In this document: positions 1-5,273 of the stretch, piece by piece
Numbering within the stretch: the stretch's first letter is position 1
How the letters are laid out: each line of letters starts with the position of its first letter
Assembly: GCA_014239505.1 (NCBI GenBank)
Contig: JAAZYT010000023.1
Span: forward strand, 1 to 5,368
Reading direction: 5' to 3'
From: Fidelibacterota bacterium
Lineage (GTDB): Bacteria > Fidelibacterota > Marinisomatia > Marinisomatales > TCS55
Length of the DNA: 5,368 bases
Program-made: the position numbers and the translations under genes
Notes under the pieces: generated by a model
Told to the model about the DNA's origin: nothing
Database searches by the model: none
Seen by the model: only the letters and a program-made list of their open reading frames with translations

Positions 1-5
1 ATTAA

Positions 6-428
6 ATGAAAAACTATTTAATTCTCTACCCTGCTTTTTCAATGATGTTTTTAACTTTTTTTATTTATATTAAAAATAGACTGGATGCAAATAAGGCATA
101 TAAATCAAGGGAAGTTGAAGGTAAGTATTTTAAAACATACGCTGGGAAAGCACCCTATTATCTTGAGACCTCAAGACAAACACTAAAAAATCAATTTGAA
201 TTGCCCGTTGTATTTTATTTCTTGGTTATCTTGCTCTATATCAATGAGACTATAACTATCTATGAACTTATGCTTTCATGGGCATTCTCTATTTCTCGCT
301 ATTTACATGCTTATATACGATTGACTTCAAATTATGTGCCTTATCGTGCAAAGATATTTACTTTTGGTTATTTCACTTTAATAATTTTATCAATTGATGT
401 ATTAATTAGTCTAACTAACCCTCTATGA
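6..428 (+). CDS. MAPEG-family integral membrane protein
   Basis: This 140-residue protein looks like a complete member of the MAPEG superfamily (membrane-associated proteins in eicosanoid and glutathione metabolism). Four hydrophobic segments are visible, at roughly residues 4-22, 66-80, 84-104 and 116-136. The family hallmark NQFELP lies at 62-67, just before the second segment, followed by an aromatic and aliphatic stretch. A second conserved block, SRYLHAYI (97-104), has the Arg and His typical of the third helix, and Arg114 follows in the next loop. Family members are small trimeric inner-membrane proteins; some conjugate glutathione, but many bacterial ones have no known substrate, so no reaction is assigned. 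A TAA at 3-5 directly precedes the ATG, giving the TAAATG arrangement seen at other junctions, but the following codons do not match the repeat. Too little upstream sequence is present to judge a ribosome binding site. Confidence 0.85.
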   Translation: MKNYLILYPAFSMMFLTFFIYIKNRLDANKAYKSREVEGKYFKTYAGKAPYYLETSRQTLKNQFELPVVFYFLVILLYINETITIYELMLSWAFSISRYLHAYIRLTSNYVPYRAKIFTFGYFTLIILSIDVLISLTNPL

Positions 429-440
429 CAATTTATTAAC

Positions 441-458
441 TAAATGAAACGCCTCTGG
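441..458 (+). repeat. Junction repeat, copy 1 of 7 (exact core)
   Basis: This copy reads TAAATGAAACGCCTCTGG and matches the consensus exactly. It lies between the MAPEG gene and the NTF2-like lipoprotein gene. The upstream bases make TAACTAAATGA (437-447), which carries stop codons in all three frames. The copy continues with GTCA, as copies 2 and 4 do. Confidence 0.9.
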
Positions 459-467
459 GTCAAATAA
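444..467 (+). other. Mini-ORF MKRLWVK opened by repeat copy 1
   Basis: The ATG of the repeat opens a seven-codon frame, MKRLWVK, closed by TAA at 465-467. The stop overlaps the ribosome binding site of the next gene (AAAGGAG, 466-472). It could be a translated leader peptide that feeds ribosomes to the next start by termination and reinitiation, or simply what remains when the repeat precedes a gene with its own start. No good Shine-Dalgarno lies before this ATG. Translation is unproven. Confidence 0.35.
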
Positions 468-472
468 AGGAG
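466..472 (+). promoter_or_regulatory. Ribosome binding site of the NTF2-like lipoprotein gene
   Basis: AAAGGAG lies six bases before the ATG at 479. It is the best Shine-Dalgarno in the window and fixes that start. It overlaps the stop codon of the mini-ORF, a geometry that allows translational coupling. Confidence 0.75.
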
Positions 473-478
473 AATAAA

Positions 479-943
479 ATGAAAAAAAGAATTATACTAT
501 CTATAGCCACGATATTATTTGGTTGCAGCTCTTATCAAGAAATAACGGAACAGGATGTCAAGGATACAATTTTAGGAATGTTTGATTCTTTTTCTGTTGA
601 AAGTGATAATATAAATAATTTCAAAAATTTTGTAACAGATGACTATATATTATATGAAGTAGGTAAGGCAATGACTGCTACAGAATTTATTGAATTCGCA
701 GGTTCTTTTGGTACAATTGAAGATGACTGGATCATAACTGACATGAAAATATCTATAGATAAAAATTCAGCTCATGCATATTATAAAAACAAAGGAAGGT
801 TTGTAACTTTGAATAATGGCAAAAAAGAATTGCATAATTACGAATGGCTAGAAAGTGCATATCTCGTTAGAGTTGATGGAAAACTAAAAATAAAATTCTA
901 TTTTTCAGATACCATAAATCAATCTGTAGAAACAATCAAATAA
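479..943 (+). CDS. NTF2/SnoaL-like lipoprotein, function unknown
   Basis: This 154-residue protein has a canonical lipoprotein signal: KKR at 2-4, a hydrophobic core, then the lipobox LFGC with Cys16 as the predicted lipidated residue. The mature part resembles NTF2/SnoaL-like (DUF4440-type) small alpha+beta cone domains. An N-terminal helical stretch (about 22-50) is followed by FVTDDYILYEVGK (51-63) and EFIEFAG (69-75), then alternating strands ending in YEWLESAYLV (121-130) and KLKIKFYFSD (135-144). This fold often binds small ligands or acts in a complex; no catalytic residues can be named here, so it is best treated as a periplasm-facing lipoprotein of unknown role. The ATG at 479 is supported by a strong ribosome binding site. 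The TAA stop at 941-943 is part of repeat copy 2, whose ATG follows directly. The domain call rests on sequence pattern alone. Confidence 0.8.
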   Translation: MKKRIILSIATILFGCSSYQEITEQDVKDTILGMFDSFSVESDNINNFKNFVTDDYILYEVGKAMTATEFIEFAGSFGTIEDDWIITDMKISIDKNSAHAYYKNKGRFVTLNNGKKELHNYEWLESAYLVRVDGKLKIKFYFSDTINQSVETIK

Positions 944-958
944 ATGAGATACCTTTGG
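941..958 (+). repeat. Junction repeat, copy 2 of 7 (degenerate)
   Basis: This copy reads TAAATGAGATACCTTTGG and differs from the 15-base core at four positions, all transitions. It codes for MRYLW instead of MKRLW. It keeps the GTCAAATAAAGG continuation of copy 1. Its TAA is the stop of the preceding lipoprotein gene. Confidence 0.85.
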
Positions 959-967
959 GTCAAATAA
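944..967 (+). other. Mini-ORF MRYLWVK opened by repeat copy 2
   Basis: The frame starts immediately after the upstream stop (TAA then ATG with no gap) and runs seven codons to TAA at 965-967. It mirrors the mini-ORF at 444-467 in length, frame and closing codons. As there, its stop overlaps the ribosome binding site of the next gene. Persistence of an open seven-codon frame despite four changes weakly favours function, but two copies cannot settle it. Confidence 0.35.
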
Positions 968-971
968 AGGA
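966..971 (+). promoter_or_regulatory. Ribosome binding site of the small lipoprotein gene
   Basis: AAAGGA lies seven bases before the ATG at 979. It selects that ATG over the in-frame TTG at 955, which would add eight residues (MGQIKENK) in front of a normal lipoprotein signal peptide. Confidence 0.65.
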
Positions 972-978
972 AAATAAA

Positions 979-1329
979 ATGAAGAAATTATTAAAACTTC
1001 ATCCTTTTCTATTATTTATTTTCATTACTGGTTGTTATAATAGCCCTACTCCGCCATCAGAAATTACTGGCGTACAGATTTCTGGGTTACAGTATCAACA
1101 ATTTGATTGTGAAACACTCAATGATGAAATCAATTTTTTAGAAAACCGTGAAAGAGAATTAATTCTTGCTCAAGAAAATAGAATAAAGGAGAGTGAATCA
1201 CAGCAATGGTGGACGGAAGGAAGTGGCGCAGGTGATGGAATAGAGGCATCAGAATTGAATAGGGTTAAAGGTGAAATAAAAGCAGCTCGTAAAGTATTTG
1301 AAAACAAAGAATGTAATGTAACTAAATGA
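979..1329 (+). CDS. Small lipoprotein with helical hairpin and Cys pair
   Basis: From the ATG at 979 the product is 116 residues. It has a lipoprotein signal peptide (KK at 2-3, core 9-16) and a good lipobox ITGC with Cys19. A Pro-rich linker (PTPP, 23-26) leads to a domain beginning YQQFDCETLNDEI (39-51), continuing as a charged helical stretch (about 46-72), a Gly-rich turn (EGSGAGDG, 80-87) and a second helix (about 89-109) ending with Cys112. Cys44 and Cys112 could form a disulfide joining the ends of a helical hairpin. The pattern recalls small bacterial lipoproteins of unknown function, but no family name can be given. A TTG start at 955 is possible but would disrupt the signal peptide. 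The stop TGA (1327-1329) overlaps the ATG of repeat copy 3, and the last Lys codon also lies in the repeat, so the repeat supplies the end of this protein. Confidence 0.75.
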   Translation: MKKLLKLHPFLLFIFITGCYNSPTPPSEITGVQISGLQYQQFDCETLNDEINFLENRERELILAQENRIKESESQQWWTEGSGAGDGIEASELNRVKGEIKAARKVFENKECNVTK

Positions 1330-1340
1330 AACGCCTCTGG
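1323..1340 (+). repeat. Junction repeat, copy 3 of 7 (exact core)
   Basis: This copy reads TAAATGAAACGCCTCTGG. It is preceded by the same bases as copy 1, giving TAACTAAATGA (1319-1329) with stops in three frames. Similarity ends at the last G of the core; the AAATATATTT that follows differs from the GTCA of copies 1, 2 and 4. Confidence 0.9.
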
Positions 1341-1352
1341 AAATATATTTGA
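1326..1352 (+). other. Mini-ORF MKRLWKYI opened by repeat copy 3
   Basis: The ATG overlaps the TGA stop of the preceding lipoprotein gene (ATGA, 1326-1329), a classic coupling arrangement. The eight-codon frame ends at TGA 1350-1352, 18 bases before the amidohydrolase start. Unlike the two earlier mini-ORFs, no clear Shine-Dalgarno follows. It may be a leader peptide or an inert remnant. Confidence 0.3.
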
Positions 1353-1370
1353 AAAAATGAAATAATCTGA

Positions 1371-2663
1371 ATGATGATTAAATCAAAAAAACTCTTTTTA
1401 ATTTGTTTTATCTCGGTTGTTATCGCAAATAACCCTCTGAGAGTAAATCATAACCGATTAAATAATAATTTTATTAAACTGTCAAAAATTAGTAGTATTG
1501 AATTTGGTAGTTTAAGCAGGGTAGCATATACTGACGCTGATATAAATGGGCGCAAATATGTAATGGAACTGATGATATCTGCTGGAATGGATGTTAAAAT
1601 AGATGAAGGCGGAAATATTATTGGGAAATTAAAAGGTAAAGATAACAATCTCCCGCCAATTGCGATTGGATCACATATCGATTCTGTTCCTGAAGGAGGA
1701 AGCTTCGATGGGAATGTTGGATCTTTGTCAGCAATTGAAGTAGCTCAGACGATTTGGGACAATAATTATACATTAAATCATCCTCTCGTTGTTGTGATTT
1801 TCCAAAATGAGGAAGGTGGCCTTTTTGGTAGCAAGATTATGACAACAGGATTAACTGATTCAGAACTTCGGCTTAAATCCAGTAGCGGATTTACAATAAA
1901 AGAAGGAATTGAAAGAATTGGAGGAAACTTTGACAAACTTCAGGATGCTAGGTTAAAGAGAAATGAATGGACTGCTTATGTTGAATTACATATTGAACAA
2001 GGTGGCATCCTTTATGATGAAAATTTAGAAATTGGTATAGTAGAAGGTATTGTAGGTATTAAACAGTGGGATGTTACTATAAATGGTTTTGCAAACCATG
2101 CTGGTACAACCCCAATGAATCAACGCAATGATGCATTATATGCTGCTTCACAATATGTTCAAACAGTTCATGAAATAGGTAAAAATACACCTGGCAATCA
2201 AGTAGCTACTGTTGGGATAATCAAATCATATCCAGGTGCACCAAATGTAATTCCAGGTAAGGTGATCGCAAGTCTTGAAATAAGAGATTTGGACGAAAAA
2301 AAAATTGATGCTATCTATAATAAAATTAGACTGTCATCAAAAAAAATAGGTAAAAAAACAGGAACAACATTTCAATTTCAACAAACAATAAATATCGTTC
2401 CCGAGCCTACTAATAGATTAATTCGTGAGGCCATTGTAGATGCGTCAAACGATCTGAAATTAAAAAGTAAATATATGCCAAGTGGTGCTGGGCATGATGC
2501 ACAAGAAATGTCAGTGATATGCCCAATTGGAATGATTTTTGTTCCAAGTAAAAACGGTATTAGTCATTCTCCCAAAGAATATTCATCACCAAAAGATATT
2601 TCAAATGGAGCAAATGTTTTACTTCATACTGTCTTGAAATTAGATGAACAATATGATCAATAA
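1371..2663 (+). CDS. Exported M20-type Zn amidohydrolase (allantoate/N-carbamoyl-amino-acid hydrolase family)
   Basis: This 430-residue protein matches the hydantoinase/carbamoylase branch of the M20 metallopeptidase family, which cleaves ureido (N-carbamoyl) bonds with a two-metal centre. The expected metal ligands are visible in order: His102 (GSHIDSVPEGG), Asp113 (FDG), Glu147/Glu148 (QNEEGG; general base, then ligand), His207 (ELHIEQGG) and His399 (GISHSP). Substrate-side signatures are also present: Gln210, His243 (NHAGTTP), Asn292 (PNVIPG), Arg305 (SLEIRD) and His375 (GAGHDA). The dimerisation lid spans about 228-340. It is full length and looks active. The usual EEGSRF motif reads EEGGLF here, so substrate preference may differ. 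Most members are cytosolic, but this one begins with a hydrophobic signal-like segment (KSKK then LFLICFISVVIA, 8-19), suggesting export. Two ATGs (1371, 1374) are tandem; neither has a clear Shine-Dalgarno. The exact substrate cannot be told from sequence. Confidence 0.92.
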   Translation: MMIKSKKLFLICFISVVIANNPLRVNHNRLNNNFIKLSKISSIEFGSLSRVAYTDADINGRKYVMELMISAGMDVKIDEGGNIIGKLKGKDNNLPPIAIGSHIDSVPEGGSFDGNVGSLSAIEVAQTIWDNNYTLNHPLVVVIFQNEEGGLFGSKIMTTGLTDSELRLKSSSGFTIKEGIERIGGNFDKLQDARLKRNEWTAYVELHIEQGGILYDENLEIGIVEGIVGIKQWDVTINGFANHAGTTPMNQRNDALYAASQYVQTVHEIGKNTPGNQVATVGIIKSYPGAPNVIPGKVIASLEIRDLDEKKIDAIYNKIRLSSKKIGKKTGTTFQFQQTINIVPEPTNRLIREAIVDASNDLKLKSKYMPSGAGHDAQEMSVICPIGMIFVPSKNGISHSPKEYSSPKDISNGANVLLHTVLKLDEQYDQ

Positions 2664-2707
2664 AATATTGTCAATTGTATATTTATATTATTTGTTATTG
2701 AACTGTT

Positions 2708-2725
2708 AAAATGAAACGCCTCTGG
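2708..2725 (+). repeat. Junction repeat, copy 4 of 7 (exact 15-base core)
   Basis: The core ATGAAACGCCTCTGG (2711-2725) is exact, preceded by AAA instead of TAA. It continues as GTCATATTATTT, close to copy 6. Here the repeat is the start of the gene itself. It follows a 47-base A+T-rich gap, the longest stretch in the window without coding sequence or repeat. Confidence 0.9.
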
Positions 2726-3121
2726 GTCATATTATTTATAATATTCTTTTCATTGACATGCAATGATACTGACTTTGAATGTGACCAGCATGATATTTCA
2801 AATTGCAATAGTAATGATAATAAAACAAATATTAGAGTATTTAATAACAGTGAATACGATTTATGTAATGTAGTAATTAGTATTGATGAAAGTAGAAATC
2901 ATGGTGAAATTAAAAGTGGTGAAAACACCTGTTATCGTGGATATGATAAAGCTTACAGATATGCATATGTCTCACTTATGATTGATGGTGAAGATTTAGT
3001 CATCCAACCTATAGATTATGTTGGAGAAACACCTCTTGGAATTGGTTATTTCACATATTATTTAGATGTAGAAGAAATAAACAACAAAAAACAATTATCT
3101 ATTACTACTACTACTGACTAA
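2711..3121 (+). CDS. Small secreted protein or lipoprotein, Cys-rich N-terminus
   Basis: The protein has 136 residues. It starts in repeat copy 4, so its signal peptide begins MKRLW, followed by a strongly hydrophobic core (6-15) and SLTC with Cys17. This could be a lipobox, but Thr at -1 is unusual, so lipidation is uncertain. The first third is rich in Cys, Asp and Asn (Cys17, 24, 32, 52, 74). From residue 40 the pattern looks like an immunoglobulin-like beta domain: NIRVFNNSEYDLCNVVISI (40-58), SGENTCYRGYDKAYRYAYVSL (69-89) and IQPIDYVGETPLGIGYFTYYL (98-118). The IQPIDYVGE..L..G.YTY pattern recalls small lipoproteins of unknown function in Bacteroidota, from memory only. There is no Shine-Dalgarno before the ATG. 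Its TAA stop directly abuts the next ATG, suggesting cotranscription. Confidence 0.75.
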   Translation: MKRLWVILFIIFFSLTCNDTDFECDQHDISNCNSNDNKTNIRVFNNSEYDLCNVVISIDESRNHGEIKSGENTCYRGYDKAYRYAYVSLMIDGEDLVIQPIDYVGETPLGIGYFTYYLDVEEINNKKQLSITTTTD

Positions 3122-3136
3122 ATGAAACGCCTCTGG
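3119..3136 (+). repeat. Junction repeat, copy 5 of 7 (exact core)
   Basis: This copy reads TAAATGAAACGCCTCTGG. Its TAA is the stop of the preceding gene and its ATG the start of the next, with no bases between. Upstream bases make TGACTAAATGA (3115-3125), with stops in all three frames. It continues as TTTATATTATT. Confidence 0.9.
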
Positions 3137-3448
3137 TTTATATTATTAGTTCCTCTCTTTGCTCAAGAAACTGAAAAAGAAGATTCAACAGTGGTTATAT
3201 TGAAATCGGGAGAAATAAAACAAGTTCAAAACTCTCGTGCATACATTGAGTTTGTAAACCCATTACAAATGAATATTGAAGTCATTGATGGGGATAGCAT
3301 CAAATATGATATATATGATATTGAAAGTATTAAAGATAAAACAGGCAAACCTGTATTAAGTAAGATGGCTATCTCTTTCTTGAAGATTGTTAAATCTACC
3401 TGTCAGGCGCTTGCATTAATTGGATTGATTTGGGTAATTATATATTAA
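3122..3448 (+). CDS. Small signal-peptide protein with C-terminal membrane helix
   Basis: This 108-residue protein begins in repeat copy 5. Its short signal peptide, MKRLW then FILLVPLFA, has a likely cleavage between Ala14 and Gln15. The middle (about 22-70) is predicted to be beta-rich: STVVILKSGEI, a YIEFVNPLQMNIEVI strand pair, then DGDSIKYDIYDIESIKD. This 'LKSG...I...DI..I' pattern resembles small beta-barrel domains found in exported proteins of unknown function. The C-terminus (about 82-107) is hydrophobic, FLKIVKSTCQALALIGLIWVIIY, and probably spans a membrane, leaving the beta domain outside the cytoplasm. I do not recognise the family. There is no Shine-Dalgarno; the ATG abuts the upstream stop, and the gene ends one base before the next ATG, so it probably shares a transcript with both neighbours. 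Confidence 0.7.
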   Translation: MKRLWFILLVPLFAQETEKEDSTVVILKSGEIKQVQNSRAYIEFVNPLQMNIEVIDGDSIKYDIYDIESIKDKTGKPVLSKMAISFLKIVKSTCQALALIGLIWVIIY

Positions 3449-3464
3449 TATGAAACGCCTCTGG
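3447..3464 (+). repeat. Junction repeat, copy 6 of 7 (exact 15-base core)
   Basis: The core ATGAAACGCCTCTGG (3450-3464) is exact, preceded by AAT instead of TAA. It continues as ATCATATTATTTGTATTG, matching copy 4 over most of the first dozen bases after the core. It is the start of the CsgG/TolB/TPR gene. Confidence 0.9.
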
Positions 3465-5273
3465 ATCATATTATTTGTATTGTCTTTTGCTAATTCACAA
3501 AATACAATTGCTGTTCTCGATTTTAAGGGCAATGGCATATTAATAAATGAAGCAAGTTCAATAAGTGAAAGATTAAGGACAGAGCTATTCAACAACGGTG
3601 ACTATAGAGTAGTTGAACGTGATAAGTTAGAAGCCATCCTTAAAGAGCAAGGACTTAGTCAGTTAGGTATTGTCACAGATGAATATATTGTGAATGCGGG
3701 CAGTATTCTCGGCGTAGATAAAGTTGTAGTTGGAACAATAAATAAAATTGAAAATCTATATTCAGTTTCTGCAAGAATTGTTAATGTCAAAACTGGTGAA
3801 ATTTTGGAAGCCGTTAGTTATGAACATAGTGGAAAACTAAGTTATTTATTAAAAACAGGAATGAAAGCTATTGCTTTTGAGCTTTTAGGTCAAAAAAGAC
3901 AAGAAGTCCCCTCCATCGGAATCATTCCTTTGAAGAATAAAGGTAAAGAGGAAGATGCTTTTTACGCTTATGGTATTAGCGCTGACTTAATATCAGATGT
4001 ATCTAGTTCGGGATTGATTAGAGTTTCTAGCCAGCAGGATATTGAAAAAATATATACGAATTCCCTCTCTAATGACGAATTAGCTGAAAAATTAAATGTA
4101 CGATATATTTCAACAGGTATTCTGTGGAAGATAGGAGAGTTGTTTCAGATATCTTTAGAGCTATATGATACTAAAAATTCAAAAGTCGTTTGGTCAGACC
4201 GCTGGCAAGAGAAATGGGATAATCTGCCTTCTATAAAAAGTAAGCTATCTAAAAATATTTTAAATAATTTAGATATATTAACAAACGAAACTACATCTAG
4301 TGCTGAAACGGGTAACATAGAAGCTTATGAATTTTATTTAAAAGCAAAATACAAATATGAAAAAAGCAAAAAAACTGAAGATGTTGAGATTGTTCGTGGC
4401 TTACTTAAGAAAGCGATAGATTTAGACAAAAAATTAGCAAATGCCTATCATTTACTTAGTCTCACTTTCTTGTATGAAAGCAGATATGATGAGTCAATGG
4501 AAATACTTACCAACTTATTAAAAGAACAATCGCAAAATAACTTTAAGAGTAAGGAGATTGGAATAACTTATTATAAAATTGGTGATGTTTATTTTGAAAT
4601 GAAAGATTACGATAAGGCAGTAGAAAAATTTTCTAAATCGAGCAAAATAGCAGATGAGATAGATAATAAAAAAATAAATGTATACGCATTAGCGTCACTT
4701 GCGCTTGCTTTTACAGAAAAAGGTGATTCTGAAAAGGCTTTATTTTATAGTAATCGTACCCTTAAGCTAGCTAGGGAGTTAGATAGTCCCCGTTGGTTAA
4801 ATTTTAGTTATTTTAGTTTTGGTTCTTATTATGAAATGAAAGGCGACTTTGAAATGGCCTTAGATTATCATAAACGCTTGCTTAATAATGCTCAAGATTC
4901 AAAAAATAAAAGTGGACTTTCCTGGGCCCATGGACTCATTGGAGAGACTTATGAAAAAATGGATAAAAGTGATATGGCGCTAAAACATTACAATCAGTCA
5001 TTAAACTTAAGCATAGAGATGAATAATCAAATAAATATCGCAGGAAATTATAAGAATATTGGTGAAATTTTTTACAATACAACTAATTATGAAAAAGCTC
5101 TCGAGAATTTTCATATGGCGCTAAATACAGCTAAGACTTTTAATAATGAAAAGTTAATTAATGAAATTAAAGATCTAATTAGTAATGCTTATTATGATAA
5201 AGGTGATTTTGAAGAGGCTGCTAAGCTTGGTCACAAAGGTGCTCAAGAAAAAATTAATAAAAAAGATAATTAA
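3450..5273 (+). CDS. Periplasmic CsgG-like + TolB-like + TPR repeat protein
   Basis: This 607-residue protein starts in repeat copy 6 with a signal peptide (MKRLW, core 6-13) likely cut after Ser16 in FANSQN. There is no lipobox, unlike true CsgG secretins. Residues 18-148 resemble the CsgG fold: IAVLDFKG (20-27), SERLRTELFNNGDYRVVERDKLEAILKEQ, ILGVDKVVVGTI (86-97), and VSARIVNVKTGEIL. Residues 155-275 resemble the TolB N-terminal-like domain found in TPR-bearing adenylate cyclases and CadC-type regulators: IGIIPLKNK, YGISADLISDV, LNVRYISTGIL, ISLELYDTKNSKVVWSDRW. From about 290 to 600 come roughly seven TPR helix pairs, with typical ends such as YDKAVEKF, SEKALFYS, FEMALDYH, SDMALKHY, YEKALENF and FEEAAKLG. 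It probably acts as a periplasmic scaffold for partner proteins; no enzyme activity is visible. There is no Shine-Dalgarno. The TAA stop abuts the next ATG. Confidence 0.85.
   Translation: MKRLWIILFVLSFANSQNTIAVLDFKGNGILINEASSISERLRTELFNNGDYRVVERDKLEAILKEQGLSQLGIVTDEYIVNAGSILGVDKVVVGTINKIENLYSVSARIVNVKTGEILEAVSYEHSGKLSYLLKTGMKAIAFELLGQKRQEVPSIGIIPLKNKGKEEDAFYAYGISADLISDVSSSGLIRVSSQQDIEKIYTNSLSNDELAEKLNVRYISTGILWKIGELFQISLELYDTKNSKVVWSDRWQEKWDNLPSIKSKLSKNILNNLDILTNETTSSAETGNIEAYEFYLKAKYKYEKSKKTEDVEIVRGLLKKAIDLDKKLANAYHLLSLTFLYESRYDESMEILTNLLKEQSQNNFKSKEIGITYYKIGDVYFEMKDYDKAVEKFSKSSKIADEIDNKKINVYALASLALAFTEKGDSEKALFYSNRTLKLARELDSPRWLNFSYFSFGSYYEMKGDFEMALDYHKRLLNNAQDSKNKSGLSWAHGLIGETYEKMDKSDMALKHYNQSLNLSIEMNNQINIAGNYKNIGEIFYNTTNYEKALENFHMALNTAKTFNNEKLINEIKDLISNAYYDKGDFEEAAKLGHKGAQEKINKKDN

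Larger units (their letters stand above)
441..484 (+). repeat. 44-bp duplicated leader, unit A (partner at 941-984)
   Basis: This segment covers repeat copy 1, the mini-ORF, the ribosome binding site and the first two codons of the following lipoprotein gene. It aligns without gaps to 941-984, with six mismatches by eye: four within the MKRLW-coding part, one in the Shine-Dalgarno (G472 versus A972) and one at 484/984. All six are transitions. The downstream coding sequences are not alike, so only the leader is shared. Confidence 0.8.
941..984 (+). repeat. 44-bp duplicated leader, unit B (partner at 441-484)
   Basis: This is the second copy of the leader containing the junction repeat, seven-codon mini-ORF, ribosome binding site and first two codons of a lipoprotein gene. 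The six differences from 441-484 are all transitions. The similarity ends in the third codon, where the two lipoproteins diverge. Confidence 0.8.

Noticed and set aside
6..20. An eighth repeat copy at the start of the MAPEG gene
   Set aside because: The TAAATGAAA there matches only the stop-start and a Lys codon; the following AACTATTTA does not match CGCCTCTGG.
450..472. Hairpin hiding the Shine-Dalgarno by pairing with the CCTC of repeat copy 1
   Set aside because: Only about three contiguous pairs (CCT with AGG) can form; this is too weak to act as a switch.
955..978. TTG start extending the small lipoprotein by eight residues
   Set aside because: The ATG at 979 has a well-placed AAAGGA and gives a clean lipoprotein signal; the extension would read through the ribosome binding site and put acidic and polar residues before the signal peptide.
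1448..1648. A 66-codon open frame on the minus strand
   Set aside because: It lies wholly inside the amidohydrolase gene, opposite well-conserved catalytic-domain sequence. It has no supporting start signal or recognisable product and is a shadow of the real gene.
2664..2710. Possible promoter in the 47-base gap before the gene at 2711
   Set aside because: TTGTCA at 2668-2673 resembles a -35 box, but no good -10 box lies 16-18 bases downstream, and the Bacteroidota-type TAnnTTTG motif is not matched (the nearest is ATTATTTG). A+T richness alone is not evidence. A promoter here is possible but not supported.
2664..2710. Transcription terminator after the amidohydrolase
   Set aside because: No stable G+C stem followed by a T run is present; the only inverted matches are very short, such as CAATTG and AACTGTT.
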